A DNA stretch of 64,000 nt. Origin: Boletus sp. NGJ. Lineage: Eukaryota > Basidiomycota > Agaricomycetes > Boletales > Boletaceae. The notes below the pieces were generated by a model. That model saw nothing but the letters and a program-made list of their open reading frames with translations, was not told where the DNA came from and searched no databases. This document shows positions 12,853 through 24,375 of the stretch, one piece after another. The position numbers and the translations under genes were made by a program. Location: positions 434,001 through 498,000 of the forward strand of contig JAGTXK010000139.1 of NCBI GenBank assembly GCA_019096195.1, given 5' to 3'. Every line of letters begins with the position of its first letter. Within the stretch, counting starts at the first letter, position 1.

Positions 12853-13197
12853 GACAATGCGGCGGTGAGTGACTCAAAAGAAGTGCCGGTTGGCGTCGTC
12901 GATTTAGACTGGCATAATGCCCGGGATTTGATTAGAGATTTGGTCCAAGTCCAGGTTTAAATCAGACCGGTCCTCAGAAAGACCTGAAATTATGGATCAG
13001 TTATCAGGAATATCGAGCAACACAAACTCGACTTGGTCTTGCATGCTTTCACCCCAAACCACTGGTCAAGGCGACACAATGATACAGCAGAGATATATAG
13101 CGGTTTTCGGGATGATTGTACAGGACAAGAAGGCATACAACCAGACAAGATAACAATACTAGACGCCGCCTTGAATACCAAGGCAGGTTTTGGGATT
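12853..13197. other. Intergenic, 345 bp
   Basis: Lies between the start of the ThrE-like gene and the end of the Zn2Cys6 gene, both on the minus strand, so it holds the terminator of one and the promoter of the other. I see no conserved motif or convincing coding exon; small open frames here lack family similarity. Confidence 0.6.
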
Positions 13198-16100
13198 TTA
13201 CCATATTTGTGTTGCGGGAGGGAGGTAATCTGTGGGCAGAAGGAAGGCATTCATGCCTTGCTGCGAGAATGTGCTACCACCTAAACTTTGGTCGGATATC
13301 CAAACAGGCAATTGTTCGTTGGAAGTCATTTCGAATCCTCTCCAGATGCTGTCTACATCAGTAACATGGTGGGGCATCATCCCCATTTGCATTTGAGGTA
13401 TCGCATCGGGATTGGCGAACGACGGGTCATACGTTGGCGAGAACGATTCGTGGTTCATTACACCTAGCTGCTGCTGTTCAATTGTCATAGGTGTCGTACG
13501 TTGAGGTTCACGTGAGATCTCCGGGGAATGTGCAGTAGATGCGGGTCTTCGTTTCTGGCCTCTCTTCAGCATGAGCTGGAGTGTTAGAGCGTAACGTTTT
13601 CCAGGGACTGGATTGATAACGTCAGAGAGGTACGCGGGTGCAACTGGGGGCTTACTTTGAGACATCAAAGCTGCCAATCGCTCGACCTGCGATCGGATAT
13701 CCTGTACATCGCAATCGTTTGGGCTAGAGGGGAAAATTATACATATTCGAACCTAGCTAAGGCTGGTGATGCTTACAAAAGGCGGGACAGTCTTAGGAGG
13801 AAAGAGGCAGCAAATGTAGCAGTAGCATGCGTGTAGTGGACGGCTACCAGAGTGTTACACGTCGCGAACGTGCGGGGGATAGGTTGACTCACCGTATTTC
13901 ATGCCCTCGCTATACGAAGGGGAATTGACAGTAATGTCCATACCCTGGCGCGCGATTTGAATGGAACGAATGGCGAGATCCCTCTGCGCTTTCGGCATCT
14001 TCTGCACGTCTTCCGGACCATTGATACCTCGCAACGCTGTTGCATTATGAAACAGTTCTGCATGCAGTTGTTGGATTTGCAGGCTTTGACGATAAAAGGC
14101 TAGTGACTGCGCTTTGGTAACCACATCCCTACTAAGAACCCCGACTCACCTGCATCTTCATACTTCTGGGAAAAGGCCTTATCCCATGTCTTGTACCAGT
14201 TTTGGAATTCCGAATCGGCTTGTTGAAGGACACCAAACGTAACTTCATCGACGGGGCGGTCGAAGGGTGAAAGTTTGTTGTGAACACTCTCTCGAATTGC
14301 CATGAGCTCAACAGTGGAGACAAGACGCATATCATCCTCGATTGCGAGGGGATGCTGTAAAAGTAAACGACACTGCCAGATACTCTCATCGTCCTTCAGG
14401 ATTGCTGGACGGCCAGTGCCATAGGATAACCTAAAACGTGTTTGTGATACACCACTGATGTATACGGCGACTACTTACTGGTGCTCGAAAAGGTACAAAC
14501 AAAACCATGTACGGGAGCCGATGACTAGATCGCGGTCTTCGGACCCATCTGTACCTTTAGCCTTGCTCTGCATCCTCCGAAGCAGCTTCGGCCATGCTTT
14601 ATGCAATGCTGTCAGAAGCGTGAGACCAGTGTCGGAGGAACATCAGAGAGTAAGCTAACAAAGTTCCATTGCCATCCGTACAGCATGACCCCCGCTTAGC
14701 CAGCCGTTATCAGACCAACCTGATACTAGAACTAAAAGCACATTGTCACCGCTAACAATGACGCGATGTGGTAAAACGCTCACTCATGGCTTGAATCGCT
14801 TCTATTCGAGTCACAGGAGAGAAGAGAGTAGCACGCGATATGTTCTGAACTGCATCCAAACTTCGGTTATACGTTTCGCTTGGTGTTCCTGCAGATAGAT
14901 CGTAAAAAGACTCCACACATTGAGGATAAACTGACCTCCTCCATCACGCACGCGAGCTCCAACCATACAAATGGCATCTACTGCAAACGGAGAACGGTGG
15001 TGGAGGGCGTCAAAAGTATCGACTCGGACGTCGAAAACGGGCAAGAAAGTAGAGCAACCGGCATAAAATCTACCAAGAAGAGTTAGTTGCAAGGTAAATC
15101 AGGCAAGTATGTTTGTACATTCGGAACAACTCGCGGGCCTCATGCTCGGGTACAAGGTTCTGCGTGACAACTGCGCGGACCCATGTTGAGCTCCACAATC
15201 GTTAAACCTCAAATCACCCACCATCGGGAAATATCATGCCACGCGGAATTTTGTGACGAATCTTCCTCCTTTTGGTAGGTCGACCCTGTCGCTCAAGGGA
15301 AGGCGTTCTAGTTCTGCTCTGCGGTTCACTGCTCGCTTCGCCACTTTCCTTAATGAGACATCATCTGGTTGTACAAGGGACGAATTGAGGGGAATGTCAG
15401 CACCAACCTTGGCGGCCCTCTCAATTGCGACGTCGGCCAGGCCGCGCAAGACCTCCCAAGGTGCGACAAGACCTGAAGCGGGCAATTCGCCATTGTCGTC
15501 GTCGTCGACTTCAGACGAATCGGCGCTGGTGACATTGGATGAAGGTGGTAGTGTACGCTTTGAGCCCGCGGGTGTGGATACATGGTAGTTCCTGCTGCCA
15601 TGAGAGCGTTGCGAATTATCAAGATAAGGTAGAGTAGTAGGTCCTTGAGCAGTGCCAGCGCCGATTGCGCTGATACTTGAAAAGGGAGGGAGGACGGCCC
15701 CTGAAGAAGGAGTAAAGGAAAACGGCTGCCCACCAACAGGGTTGGGGAATGACGGGGAATGGAAATCAACGACGGTCGGCTGAGCATGCGGAGCAAGGGG
15801 TACCTGAGATGCGGACGGGCGAACGTCTCGAGAGGGGGGATTGAGGATGGGTGGGATGGATGGATGATACGCTGTCGGTGTTGAAGTGCCGCGATGCATG
15901 TTGGGATCAGCGATATGTGAACCGTTTGCGGGAGCGGAGAGCGGTGGGGACCCGATGGAAGGGACGGTGGGTGAGTGGGTGTATTGGCCTTGCGAGAAAG
16001 TCGAGGGTGAGCGATGGATGAGAGGGGCGGTACCGCGCAAGTGGGCGAAGATTTCAAGGAGTGTGTTCTGAATTGCGGCCTGAGTGGCTCTGATATCGGC

Positions 16101-16525
16101 GACGTGGGCCTCGAGACTGCGAATCCGCCTGGGGGGAGGGTAAGTGTTGGCAAGTGAAGGAGGAGGGACTTACTCCAAACCAGCTTCGCCGGTGAGGGTT
16201 GCCTCTCTGGAGGGCTTTTCAAAGAGACACTCCAAACCGGCATGACGACAACGACGACAGGGGGGGTTGTCTGCACCCTCGCAGCGCATTTTCTGCTTGC
16301 GACAAGCGTTCTGTATCGGAATGTGGTCAGCGTGCGGTGGATGGTAGGAGGGGGAAGAGGGATACGCAGGCGCCTTGGAAGAGGAAGATGTGGTCAGCGA
16401 GGGTAGAGAGGAGGAGGAATGGGGGACACACGGGGGACACGGTTGAGGGTCTTTACTTGGGGTTTTATGTCGGGTTTTGCAAGGGATTTGTTGGGATCGT
16501 CTTCCATCTTCCTGGGGGGATCCAT
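13198..16525 (-). CDS. Zn2Cys6 fungal transcription factor
   Basis: A fungal zinc-cluster regulator with an N-terminal binuclear cluster and a central fungal-specific transcription factor domain (PF04082 type). The cluster has spacing C-x2-C-x6-C-x7-C-x2-C-x6-C and reads RACNACRKQKMRC then PPCRRCRHAGLEC. Assembling it needs three exons: 16525-16432, an 8-nt exon 16373-16366, and one starting at 16310. A coiled-coil-like stretch follows (LERIRSLEAHVADIRATQAA), then a long Pro/Ser-rich linker and the regulatory domain (FPVFDVRVDTFDALHHRSPFAVDAIC; DRDLVIGSRTWFCLYLFEHQ; HPLAIEDDMRLVSTVELMAI; SPFDRP). The tail is Gln/Met-rich. The first in-frame ATG for the cluster is at 16525. The nearest divergent gene is Yop1/REEP, 173 bp away, with a CACGTG between them. 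Target genes cannot be told from the sequence. Confidence 0.85.
16366..16373 (-). other. 8-nt coding microexon in the zinc cluster
   Basis: On the minus strand this reads GCGCCTGC, between an intron of 58 nt (16431-16374, gtgtgt...ccaag) and one of 55 nt (16365-16311, gtatcc...atacag). It completes a split Arg codon and encodes Ala-Cys, the Cys being the first zinc ligand. Both introns contain a CTGAC branch site in the same 12-base word CGCTGACCACAT (complement of 16388-16399 and 16321-16332). Any model without this exon loses the first Cys or runs into a stop. Confidence 0.72.
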
Positions 16526-16651
16526 GTAGGAGGGAGTCCAAGACGAAGGGTGGTCTTTACACTCTAACTGCCAACGACCGCGCTCTCACGCACGCAGGAA
16601 CCGTCGCGAGCCGGCTCACGTCTCAAACACGTCTACCAAACTGATTCCGGT

Positions 16652-16657
16652 CACGTG
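16652..16657. promoter_or_regulatory. CACGTG motif, Zn2Cys6/Yop1 divergent promoter
   Basis: Palindromic E-box (TCACGTGT context) 42 bp upstream of the Yop1/REEP start and 127 bp upstream of the Zn2Cys6 start. In fungi bHLH factors of the Cbf1/Pho4/USF type bind this core; binding here is inferred only. Confidence 0.4.
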
Positions 16658-16698
16658 TCCCCTCAAAACGAGCCGCACCGTCTTTCCACTTGTCTCCC

Positions 16699-17436
16699 AT
16701 GTCCATCTCACTCGTCTCCCATATCCTCTGGTACGTCCATTCCCATCTTCTCCATCCCCTCTCATTTTCCCTGCCTAGCGCGTGGTTTGCATTCGCCCTG
16801 CCATGCTACTCTACATACAAGGCCTTGGCACACGCCGCTTCTGCTGACACCCTCCAGGCACTCTCCATGTATTGGGCTGTCATCGGTGCCTTCATTGCAT
16901 TCGAGCAAACCCTTGGTCTTTTCCTATCCTGGTCAGTCATCCCTCTCTCACCCATCCCCTCCATGTCCTGAACACACCCAGGCTTCCCTTCTACTGGGAA
17001 CTGAGAACCATTTTCTTATTGTACCTCTCGCTTCCCCAAACCCAGGTTCGTCCCCTTTACATATCTCTCCTTCTCCTTCACGCCACCCCTCTAGGGCTCT
17101 GTTTATGTCTACAAAACTTACTTCGAGCCGTGGTGCTCAAAGAACGAAGCCGACCTCGATGCTGCCATGGCTTCCGCACAAAGCAATGCCATCGTCTTTT
17201 GTCGGACTCGCATCGCTGCACTCGTTGACCTTGTCTGGAGTTTCTTGAACAAGACCTCCGTCTCTGCCCAGTCCCCCCCCAGCGGAGATGCACACAAGCC
17301 TGCCTATCCTGTCGACCAACTCAAGGACCTCTGGGCTGCCTACGGGCCCCGAGTCCTCGCTACATTCGCTCCCAAGGACACAAGCGATGGACACGTCAGC
17401 AGCGGTTGTCACGAGGAACCATATTCGGCCAACTGA
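16699..17436 (+). CDS. TB2/DP1/HVA22 family ER-shaping protein (Yop1/REEP-like)
   Basis: A reticulon-like ER membrane protein of about 190 residues that bends tubular ER and works with Rab (Ypt) GTPases and atlastin/Sey1. The family signature is plain: ALPCYSTYKAL, MYWAVIGAFIAFEQ, then SW/LPFYWELRTIFLLYLSLPQTQ/GSVYVYKTYFEPW, where slashes mark introns. The hydrophobic hairpins lie in about residues 1-90, and the C-terminal tail is polar. The first exon is short (16699-16730) and joins at a Cys codon to AWFAFALPC. The upstream TTG-started frame is ignored in favour of ATG 16699. The N-terminus is shorter than in yeast Yop1, closer to REEP5-less fungal paralogues, so orthology to Yop1 itself is not certain. 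The gene is convergent with SEC3, 80 bp away. Confidence 0.87.
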
Positions 17437-17516
17437 GACACCCTTAGACTTTACATGAGTTGTTTGTCTCAAACGTGTGTATCACAAATTCAGAACCAGA
17501 TAGACTAGTAATCGAC

Positions 17517-20500
17517 TTATGAATCAAGTCGATGCCTCCTAAAGGCAGTCTCCACGTCGCTCGAGGTATACTCCATGGATATACCGCTGTCAGCATAGCA
17601 CTGTGATATCCTCGCACTGAAGCTCTCTGTCATCCGTTGTAGCTCTTCTTCACATGCCTTCCATACTCCAACCATTACCGTGCCCGCAGCGATCCCGCTC
17701 TTTTCTTCTTTCGTGGCTTTCTCTTCCGCTTCCGTAAAGTGTTTCTCCACTCGTCGGAAAAGCACATCAATGTGCTTGCGCACATCTTTGCCATCAAAGT
17801 CCTTCAGCACTTTCTTCAACGACGATTTGTTATAGCTAGAGTTCTTCTGAACCTCGCTCGGTGCTGTCGTCTTCAAAAGCCTCTCCACACCCTCAAAGAA
17901 TTCCTGCAAATCTGTTATTAGCTCATGTCCTCCACAAGCCAAAGGTACACGCACAATCAATTTGGCGAATGGTCTCCTGAGTACGATCCTGACATATGCA
18001 GCCAAATTTTCGTTGTAGATAGTCTCGGCTTGCTTCATGAAACCGCTAACGGAACCAGTTTCCAATTGGGAGATCTCGGCAGCAAAGTAATGCATGTTTT
18101 CTGCGGAGATCGATCATATATATCATATATCACTGCGCCGACACTCACCAACAAGCAACACGTGATAGTTGAGCTGGCCTTTGTCGTCACCATCGCCGTC
18201 CAATGTTGCCATGTGCTTCAAACATTCAAACATGCTGTGCACAATTTTCTCGTATGCCGCGTCAACATGTGCCCGGATCTCCAGTCCATTCGCGCCGACC
18301 AGCTGTTGCTCGACCCGGCCCACATAGATTGGAAAATATTTGATGAAGTGAGCCACTCCTTTGCGTTTCTTGCTCGTCAATTTAGTTTCATCGACCATTT
18401 TGATTTGCTGGCTCTGAACCACGTGGGTGAGCGGTCATGCCAGATTCATCCCGATCAGCAAGCTCGCTTACGACGTGACGGTCAAACGCTCCTTTAAGCC
18501 GGAGATGCTGTTTATCTAGTATTTGAATGAAAAAGGAACTGCCACGTTCATCTGCATCCGCGAGGAAACGCTCGAGACAAGCGATAACACCGACCAATTG
18601 CCTGTCCTTGATTCGAGTGCATGCGTGGATTGACAAGGCAAAATACTCACAGCGCATCTTTGGCAACAGCAAGATCAATCCATTGTTTCAACTCGGTAGG
18701 CAGAAAACCGAATATCAAGTCCATGGCACCACGCACTAGCTTTATGGTGGATTGACTGAGACCTGCACTCCTCGCCGCTTGGCGTCGGAAGTAATTATCC
18801 AGACCGGCGTAATCAGCAAAGGTTAGACCAGCATCATTGATCTGAAGGAAATCTGCAATAAAGTCGCCTTCCCGATAAACCTGAGGGGCGATTTGCTCCA
18901 GGATGTAACCAAGGGCCTGTACTTGAGTGAGGAGACCAATTTCTCACACTCGACGAAGACACGAACATCAGTTGCTCCATACTCTTCGCCCGCTTGCCCG
19001 CCTCGCTCTCGCTCCCGATTTCGTGTCTCCATCGGGCCACGCACAATGGTACCCGCACGACGAATAGCGGCTCCTTTTGCGCTTGCACTATTCTGTCCAA
19101 AGCCTGAAAAAAGCGGGTTAGCGCAGAAGAGGAGACGACACAACATCTTACTTTGTTCCACGTCTTCCTCAGAAGCCTTCTTCAACAAACCAAAATAAAT
19201 CGAGAATAAGCCTTTCATCTGGCTGTTGTGAAGGTCGCTGGCTGCTGAGAAGTACGCCTGGCAGACAATGGGTAAGCTTCGGAAGCTTGCATCCCCGAGT
19301 GACATACAGCACAAAACTTTGAGTACACTGTTTCATCCATCTCTTTCAGATACAAAAGGAGCCCAGCATATCTGCCAAGATAGGACTGCATGCTTTGATG
19401 ATCAGATATGATTGGTCGTCCACGTCCTTTGGGTCGGGCAATTCCACCGTTATCATCCTGAATAAGTTTGGACTTGAAACGGTATAAGGCACCTGCGTTG
19501 TCACACCTACACAATGATCAAACTGACCTGAGCAACTATCATGATGGAGAGGTAATCAAATATGCGCTTGCAGAACTGCGCGTTATGGGTCCTATATTCG
19601 TCCAGCCTTTCCATGGTAGCGGCCATTTCTAAAGAGAGAGATCAGATCATGTGTGACTTGTGCAAACGGACCCCAGTTGACCTGTATCCTGACTAGCCTG
19701 AAGTGCTTGATAGAGTTCCCTAGCGGCTTCTTCGAGTCGTTGTATTCCAGTTTGTTTCTCGAGAGACTCTTGGGTCAGTGTAACTAACGCTTCCTGATTA
19801 ACTTGGACCGTTTTCTAAGTGTGCGTAGCGTCAGAGTATGCTGGAGGGATGTTAGACGAGCCACATACGAGCAGGTTTTCGAGCTCACTGAGGAGCACGC
19901 CTTGGTTTTGCATTTGGACTTGTAAGCCACGTCGTTGCGACTGGATGAAAGAGATATCATCTCCCACAGCCTATCAAATCGGTCAGAGAACAGCGGAAAG
20001 CGCCGCCGCGGTTTACTTGCATTTAAATGAATCTTGTACGAGGATATCAAGCTGTCCATGGCGTCGACCTCGCCAAGAGCCTCGTCCAAGTATTTGATGA
20101 CGAGGTTCACCCGATCATCAGATTCCAAGAAAGAGTGTATGTTAGCCTGACGAGGGAGTTACTTGCCGAGCTAAAACGATCGAAAGTCAAACGGCTGACC
20201 TTCTCCAGTGCCATGAGCTCGTCGAGCAAACGAGCTTCCACCAGATCTGCAGCCCCTTTTACAGACTTTCGGCCGAACGTGTCGTCACCTGCCCATTCAT
20301 ACCCTTCAAGCATTTCCTCTACACTGATCATCGTTTCTTCTGCTGTTTCGTCTGCGCCCTCGGCATCCTCTTCAGAGCCCCAGTCACCTGCCACAAGCCG
20401 GTCAAGGGCAACTTGGTTTATAGGGTCAAAGAATGAGACGCGGTTATTGTGTTCTCGGCGCATCTGCGTGGTCTCTGGAGGCTTTGGGGTTACGGTACGT

Positions 20501-21572
20501 GACAGAGGCTTGTACGCGGATGCGGGTGATTCGGAGTGCGCAAAATGCTGTGTTTCCATGAGATACGCCGAGGCTGGACTCGACGTACGAGTCAAGTCGA
20601 GGGGTGGCTTAGTAGGGGTGTGGCTTGGAAGGGACGGGCGCGGGGACGTAGCACGAGCACGCGCAGGCACGAGACCGGATGGAAGTGCCATTACAGTACC
20701 TGCGGCGGAAGGGGGAGGTGTCGCGTTGGACGGCCGACGGCCGATTCTTGGTCTCAAGGAAGCGGGTAACGGCGATTGATGTGAGGGGATAGAAGGGGAA
20801 GGTGGGCGGAGACCTGAGGCGCTGGAGACTACGGATTCCCTTGCGGAATAATTCCTCATGGAATCCACAGGTGATGCGGAACGTGAGGGAGCTTTGAGGA
20901 TGTGAGAATGTGGAGTTTGGGGGGCCTGGGCGTTCTCCAGGGGGGTAGGCATGCGGTTTGAGAAGGTGACTGGGGGTGTGGAGGGGAGGGGCGACTCGTC
21001 GAGCGGTGGGGCTGAGCCTCCATCTGCTTGGAGGGCTGTTGGCTGTGAGCGGGTATCATCCACGCCAAGGAGGTGGAGTGGGGCACCGACGAGAGAACGG
21101 AAGAGCTCGACGATGGTTCTGACAAACGAGGTCTGGTCGGCAGCGTTCTCTGTCTGCCACTTGTACGTCCTCGCAAGGGTGATATTGAACGAGAGGGGCT
21201 GGTTGCGGGAGCATGAACGGAGAGTGAGAGGAAAGAGAAGGGACGCACGTTGAGGATCTGGATGCCTCTGAGCTCGGAGAGCTTCCATGTCTTTCCGACA
21301 GAGAAGGAGCCGTTGGTGTTGAGCTTTGACTTGTGTATGAAGCCGGTGTTGTCGGTTGCGCCTGGAGGGAATATGTTAGGACGGACGGGATGGAGGAGGG
21401 GGGGGCACGGACGGGAGATGAGGATGTAGCGTGGCTTCTTTCCCTGCCCTTCACCTGCGTCCTCCCAGATCTTGATGTGGGCGATGTAGGACTCGAGGGC
21501 GTCTGCGCCGGCGTTGCGCTTGTCGAAGACGGAGGCGATGATACGCTGCCTGGCGCGGTCGTTGTCGACCAT
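17517..21572 (-). CDS. SEC3: Exocyst complex component Sec3
   Basis: Sec3 subunit of the exocyst, the octameric tether that marks sites of polarised exocytosis (hyphal tips) by binding PI(4,5)P2 and Rho/Cdc42. The N-terminal lipid-binding PH-like domain is recognisable: RQRIIASVFDKR, YIAHIKIWED, TGFIHKSKLNTNGSFSVGKT, SELRGIQILN, then FNITLARTYKWQTENA. A long Ser/Pro-rich linker (about 20300-21000) precedes coiled-coil segments (ARLLDELMALEKANIHS, VIKYLDEALGEVDAMDSLISSYK), followed by the helical C-terminal region ending VETAFRRHRLDS. The ATG at 21572 is the first usable start; an acceptor-like tttag lies 18 bases upstream, so a further 5' exon cannot be excluded. At least ten introns are needed. 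It is divergent from the homeodomain gene, 160 bp away. Confidence 0.93.
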
Positions 21573-21732
21573 GGTGATGGAGTACCTAAACGGGAGGATG
21601 TAATAGCCATTACTTCCATCTCAGCCTCAACGTCGACTGTCCACAATCAAGCTCAAGGTGGATCCACACCGTCCACTCTCGCCAGGTATCTGCTTTATAT
21701 CGTCCTCCCCACCCCTCCCCGCTCATCTCTCC

Positions 21733-22671
21733 ATGCTTCCCCATCATCCAGCCCTCTCCGTATCCTCCCTCTCTCCCACTCTGTCGTCGCCAGACGTCCT
21801 CTCTTCCTTCAATGGACAGGAAGACACGCTCACCGCCGATAGCCCTGTATCATCCTCCTCCAGAGATGCGTCTGTAGACGTCATGGATGTCGACGAACCC
21901 GCCGGTTCATCTCAGGAATCTCTCCTCCTCCACGACCCTCTCTCAAGGCGCTCCCTCAGGAGCCGAGCCACACTGTCAGACAAGTCCTCTCTCAGGTTCA
22001 GACCAAACTCAACCCCCCTCGCCACTCGATCTAAATCCCATCTCCGCGGTGCTTCCGAAGACAATCTTAGGAAAAAGGTCCAAAAGCACGCTGGCTCCCA
22101 TCCTACCCCAAAGCCCCATTCCGAACGCGATGTCAGAGTTCGCGAGCTCAAGAGTCGCGCTCTTGAAATTCCCTCCACAGGCAAGACCCCCGCAACCGTC
22201 CGCCAGCGCATGGTCATGCAGATGGTTTACGACGAGATCACCCCCTATCCAGACGAGGCTTGGGTCTCTCAACTCAGCATCATCATACAGAGGTACTTGT
22301 CCCCGTCTCCCCCAGCTCAATCAACCTCTTACCGTCTTTCAAGAGAATACCATCAAGTCAAGAACTGGTTTTCCAATCAGCGCCAGAAAGATGCTCGAGA
22401 CTCGCGGCAAAGCCCACAACCTTCTGCCTCTTCTAATATAGAGTCCTCTTTGTGCAAGATAACGTGCGATGGCCGGGATATGAGGATCCGAACATCAGCC
22501 CTTGACGTGTGCGCAGCTGATGAATGGTCCGATGCCTTCTTTGATGAAGTCGTCATGATTCACAATTTTCGTCTCTTGGCAAAGCATAGTCAGGACGAGG
22601 CAAGAGCGGCTCTTCTTGATTCTCCCTCTGGCACCACGGACATACATTATACACAATCTCGTCTTTCATGA
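21733..22671 (+). CDS. Homeodomain transcription factor
   Basis: A predicted nuclear DNA-binding protein of 295 residues. After a Ser/Pro-rich N-terminus (residues 1-65) and a basic middle comes a homeodomain at about residues 150-205: KTPATVRQRMVMQMVYDEI as helix 1, PYPDEAWVSQLSIIIQ as helix 2, and EYHQVKNWFSNQRQKDAR as recognition helix with the invariant W-F-x-N-x-R. A single 51-nt intron (22293-22343) splits an Arg codon right before the recognition helix, and without its removal the motif is broken. The first in-frame ATG is 21733; upstream frames begin only at GTG. Mushroom homeodomain regulators control mating (HD1/HD2) or fruiting body development (Hom1/Hom2). No paired partner gene is present, so this is not a mating-type A locus; assignment to Hom1 or Hom2 would need a search. 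Confidence 0.85.
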   Translation: MLPHHPALSVSSLSPTLSSPDVLSSFNGQEDTLTADSPVSSSSRDASVDVMDVDEPAGSSQESLLLHDPLSRRSLRSRATLSDKSSLRFRPNSTPLATRSKSHLRGASEDNLRKKVQKHAGSHPTPKPHSERDVRVRELKSRALEIPSTGKTPATVRQRMVMQMVYDEITPYPDEAWVSQLSIIIQRYLSPSPPAQSTSYRLSREYHQVKNWFSNQRQKDARDSRQSPQPSASSNIESSLCKITCDGRDMRIRTSALDVCAADEWSDAFFDEVVMIHNFRLLAKHSQDEARAALLDSPSGTTDIHYTQSRLS

Positions 22672-22811
22672 CATCCACCCATCCCTTGTATGCATACACC
22701 AACCTTGCTCGTTTTCCTGTACATTCTAATCATTACTTCCCGTATGTGTATCACTTATAATATGATCGTAATACTTATCGTTGCTGTGAATCTCAATCCA
22801 GTCCCATTACA

Positions 22812-24308
22812 TCAGATCGGCTCATTAATGGGCAGGGATTCATACTGAGATAACGACTCCCCTCTTCGATGCCACCACCCTTTCCAGAAGCCCCCGTTGC
22901 GAGTGCCACCACTCGCTGTCCTCCGTACCTGCCCAGCCCGCAAAACCTGGTATCGCTTGCCCCTCCACGTAACCTCGTCTCCGCACATGGCCAAGAACCA
23001 TATAGGAAGTGTCAACAACTCTCGCATGCACCACGCCCCAATAAACTTCCATCGCTCGTGAGCCGGAAGTGGATGGCCAGCGAGTGACTCGTATACGTCC
23101 AAATCAACCCAAAGCCACGCAGAATGGTGGATGGGCAAAAAGACCCATGGCGACACTCCGAAAAGGTACCTGACACTCGCAGCGGCTATGGAACTCGCCA
23201 CCAGATTCTCTGTAAATGGTTCGAGGATAGTAGCCGCGAGGACCATGTGTTTGCGAACACGTATCCATCGAACGCGGCGCCAGACGTAATCGGTCAACGT
23301 CATTTTGCCTATTGCGTTGTGCGCAACGTCGCAAGAAAGGTCGTGTCGAAGATCCAGTTCATGCCAAAGAGCGCTGGCAATCATGTTGTCCTCGGCCAAG
23401 AAAGACCCAAAGATTGCAAGCCCATACTCGCCCTCCCTCCGATTTGTTTCCTTGCGAGGCTTTAACGATCCGTTGACCCTCTCCAAGTCGGAACGACGAT
23501 ACAGGTTCGATTTTCCGACAACACAAGACTCGATAGCCACGATGTTAATTGCGAGGTACATCTTTGCGTGGTTGGTGTTTAAAAATGCTGCTTCAACCCG
23601 TGCGCCAAGATATCCTTCGTATTCAGTCGCAAAGGGAACATGATGAACTAGGGCTGCGCGCTTCTTGGAAGGATCTTGCGGCGTGGACGATTCAGTAAGA
23701 ATATCTACTGAGCGTGCAAGTGTTCCGGGCGCAACCGAGATGTTGGAGTCAATGACCCAAAGGATGTCGTGGGCGGCCTGTCGGTAGGATTTGATGAGGT
23801 TGTTCACTTTTGGATTAACGCCGACATTCTCCTCGCCTATCAGCGAAATACGTCAGTTTGTGAAAGATGCAACATGCGGATGCAACATGCGCACCGACGA
23901 TAATCTTGGCATTCACTTGAGGGTATTGGGCCATCAGTTCTCTGACCACCGTCAGAGCTTGGTCGTCTTCATCGGCAACAGAGAGCAAGATCTCAAAATT
24001 CGGGTATTCCTGAACAAATGTGGACTCCAAGTTCTCGTACAAGTTGGTATCCAAGCCTTTGAGAGGTCGTAAAATCGAGACGCCTGGTGCGTTCGGGGAC
24101 GTTGCGAGAGGAGAACGAGGACGGAGACGATATCGTGTACGACTACAAACACAGTCAACAATTAAGCTGTTGCTTTCTCGAATTAGCGGCTGGCTCACCC
24201 TATGCGGCATCCTAGTAAACCAATGGACCACAGAACTACATACCAACCAAGACCGACGACGGAGAGGGTGCCATAGAGGGTGGAGCTGCTGAGTGTCGGG
24301 TTTGACAT
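22812..24308 (-). CDS. Ceramide glucosyltransferase (GT21)
   Basis: Transfers glucose from UDP-glucose to ceramide, giving glucosylceramide of fungal membranes, in the ER/Golgi. The start exon encodes a signal anchor (WYVVLWSIGLLGCR), followed by RYRLRPRSPLATSP and the GT21 core GVSILRPLKGLD. Catalytic motifs: D1 in SVADEDDQAL, D2 in VIDSNISVAPG, D3 in FLAEDNMIA, and R-R-V-R-W in DYVWRRVRW. The C-terminus carries hydrophobic segments (LFGVSPWVFLPIHHS, LLTLPIWFLAM). The ATG at 24308 is the first in frame; the frame upstream is open only from TTG. Introns lie near 24199-24138 (phase 2, GGT completed across it) and 23893-23836. It lies 67 bp downstream of the TatD gene on the same strand, so its promoter probably overlaps the 3' end of that gene. 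Confidence 0.92.
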
Positions 24309-24375
24309 GGCTAGCAGTTCAACTAACTTTTTTAAGTTTTCAACGGTGGATGTCCGCACTGTACCGTATACGTAA

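Noticed and set aside
15350-16276. Minus-strand open frame of 308 codons overlapping the Zn2Cys6 gene
   Set aside because: It is a shifted frame of the Pro/Ser-rich linker on the same strand with no family similarity; the regulator's frame carries the conserved domains.
20027-20779. Plus-strand open frame of 250 codons
   Set aside because: Antisense shadow of the Ser-rich linker of SEC3; no motif or start context.
21733-22671. Homeodomain gene as part of a mating-type A locus
   Set aside because: There is no second divergent homeodomain gene and no MIP or beta-flanking gene nearby.
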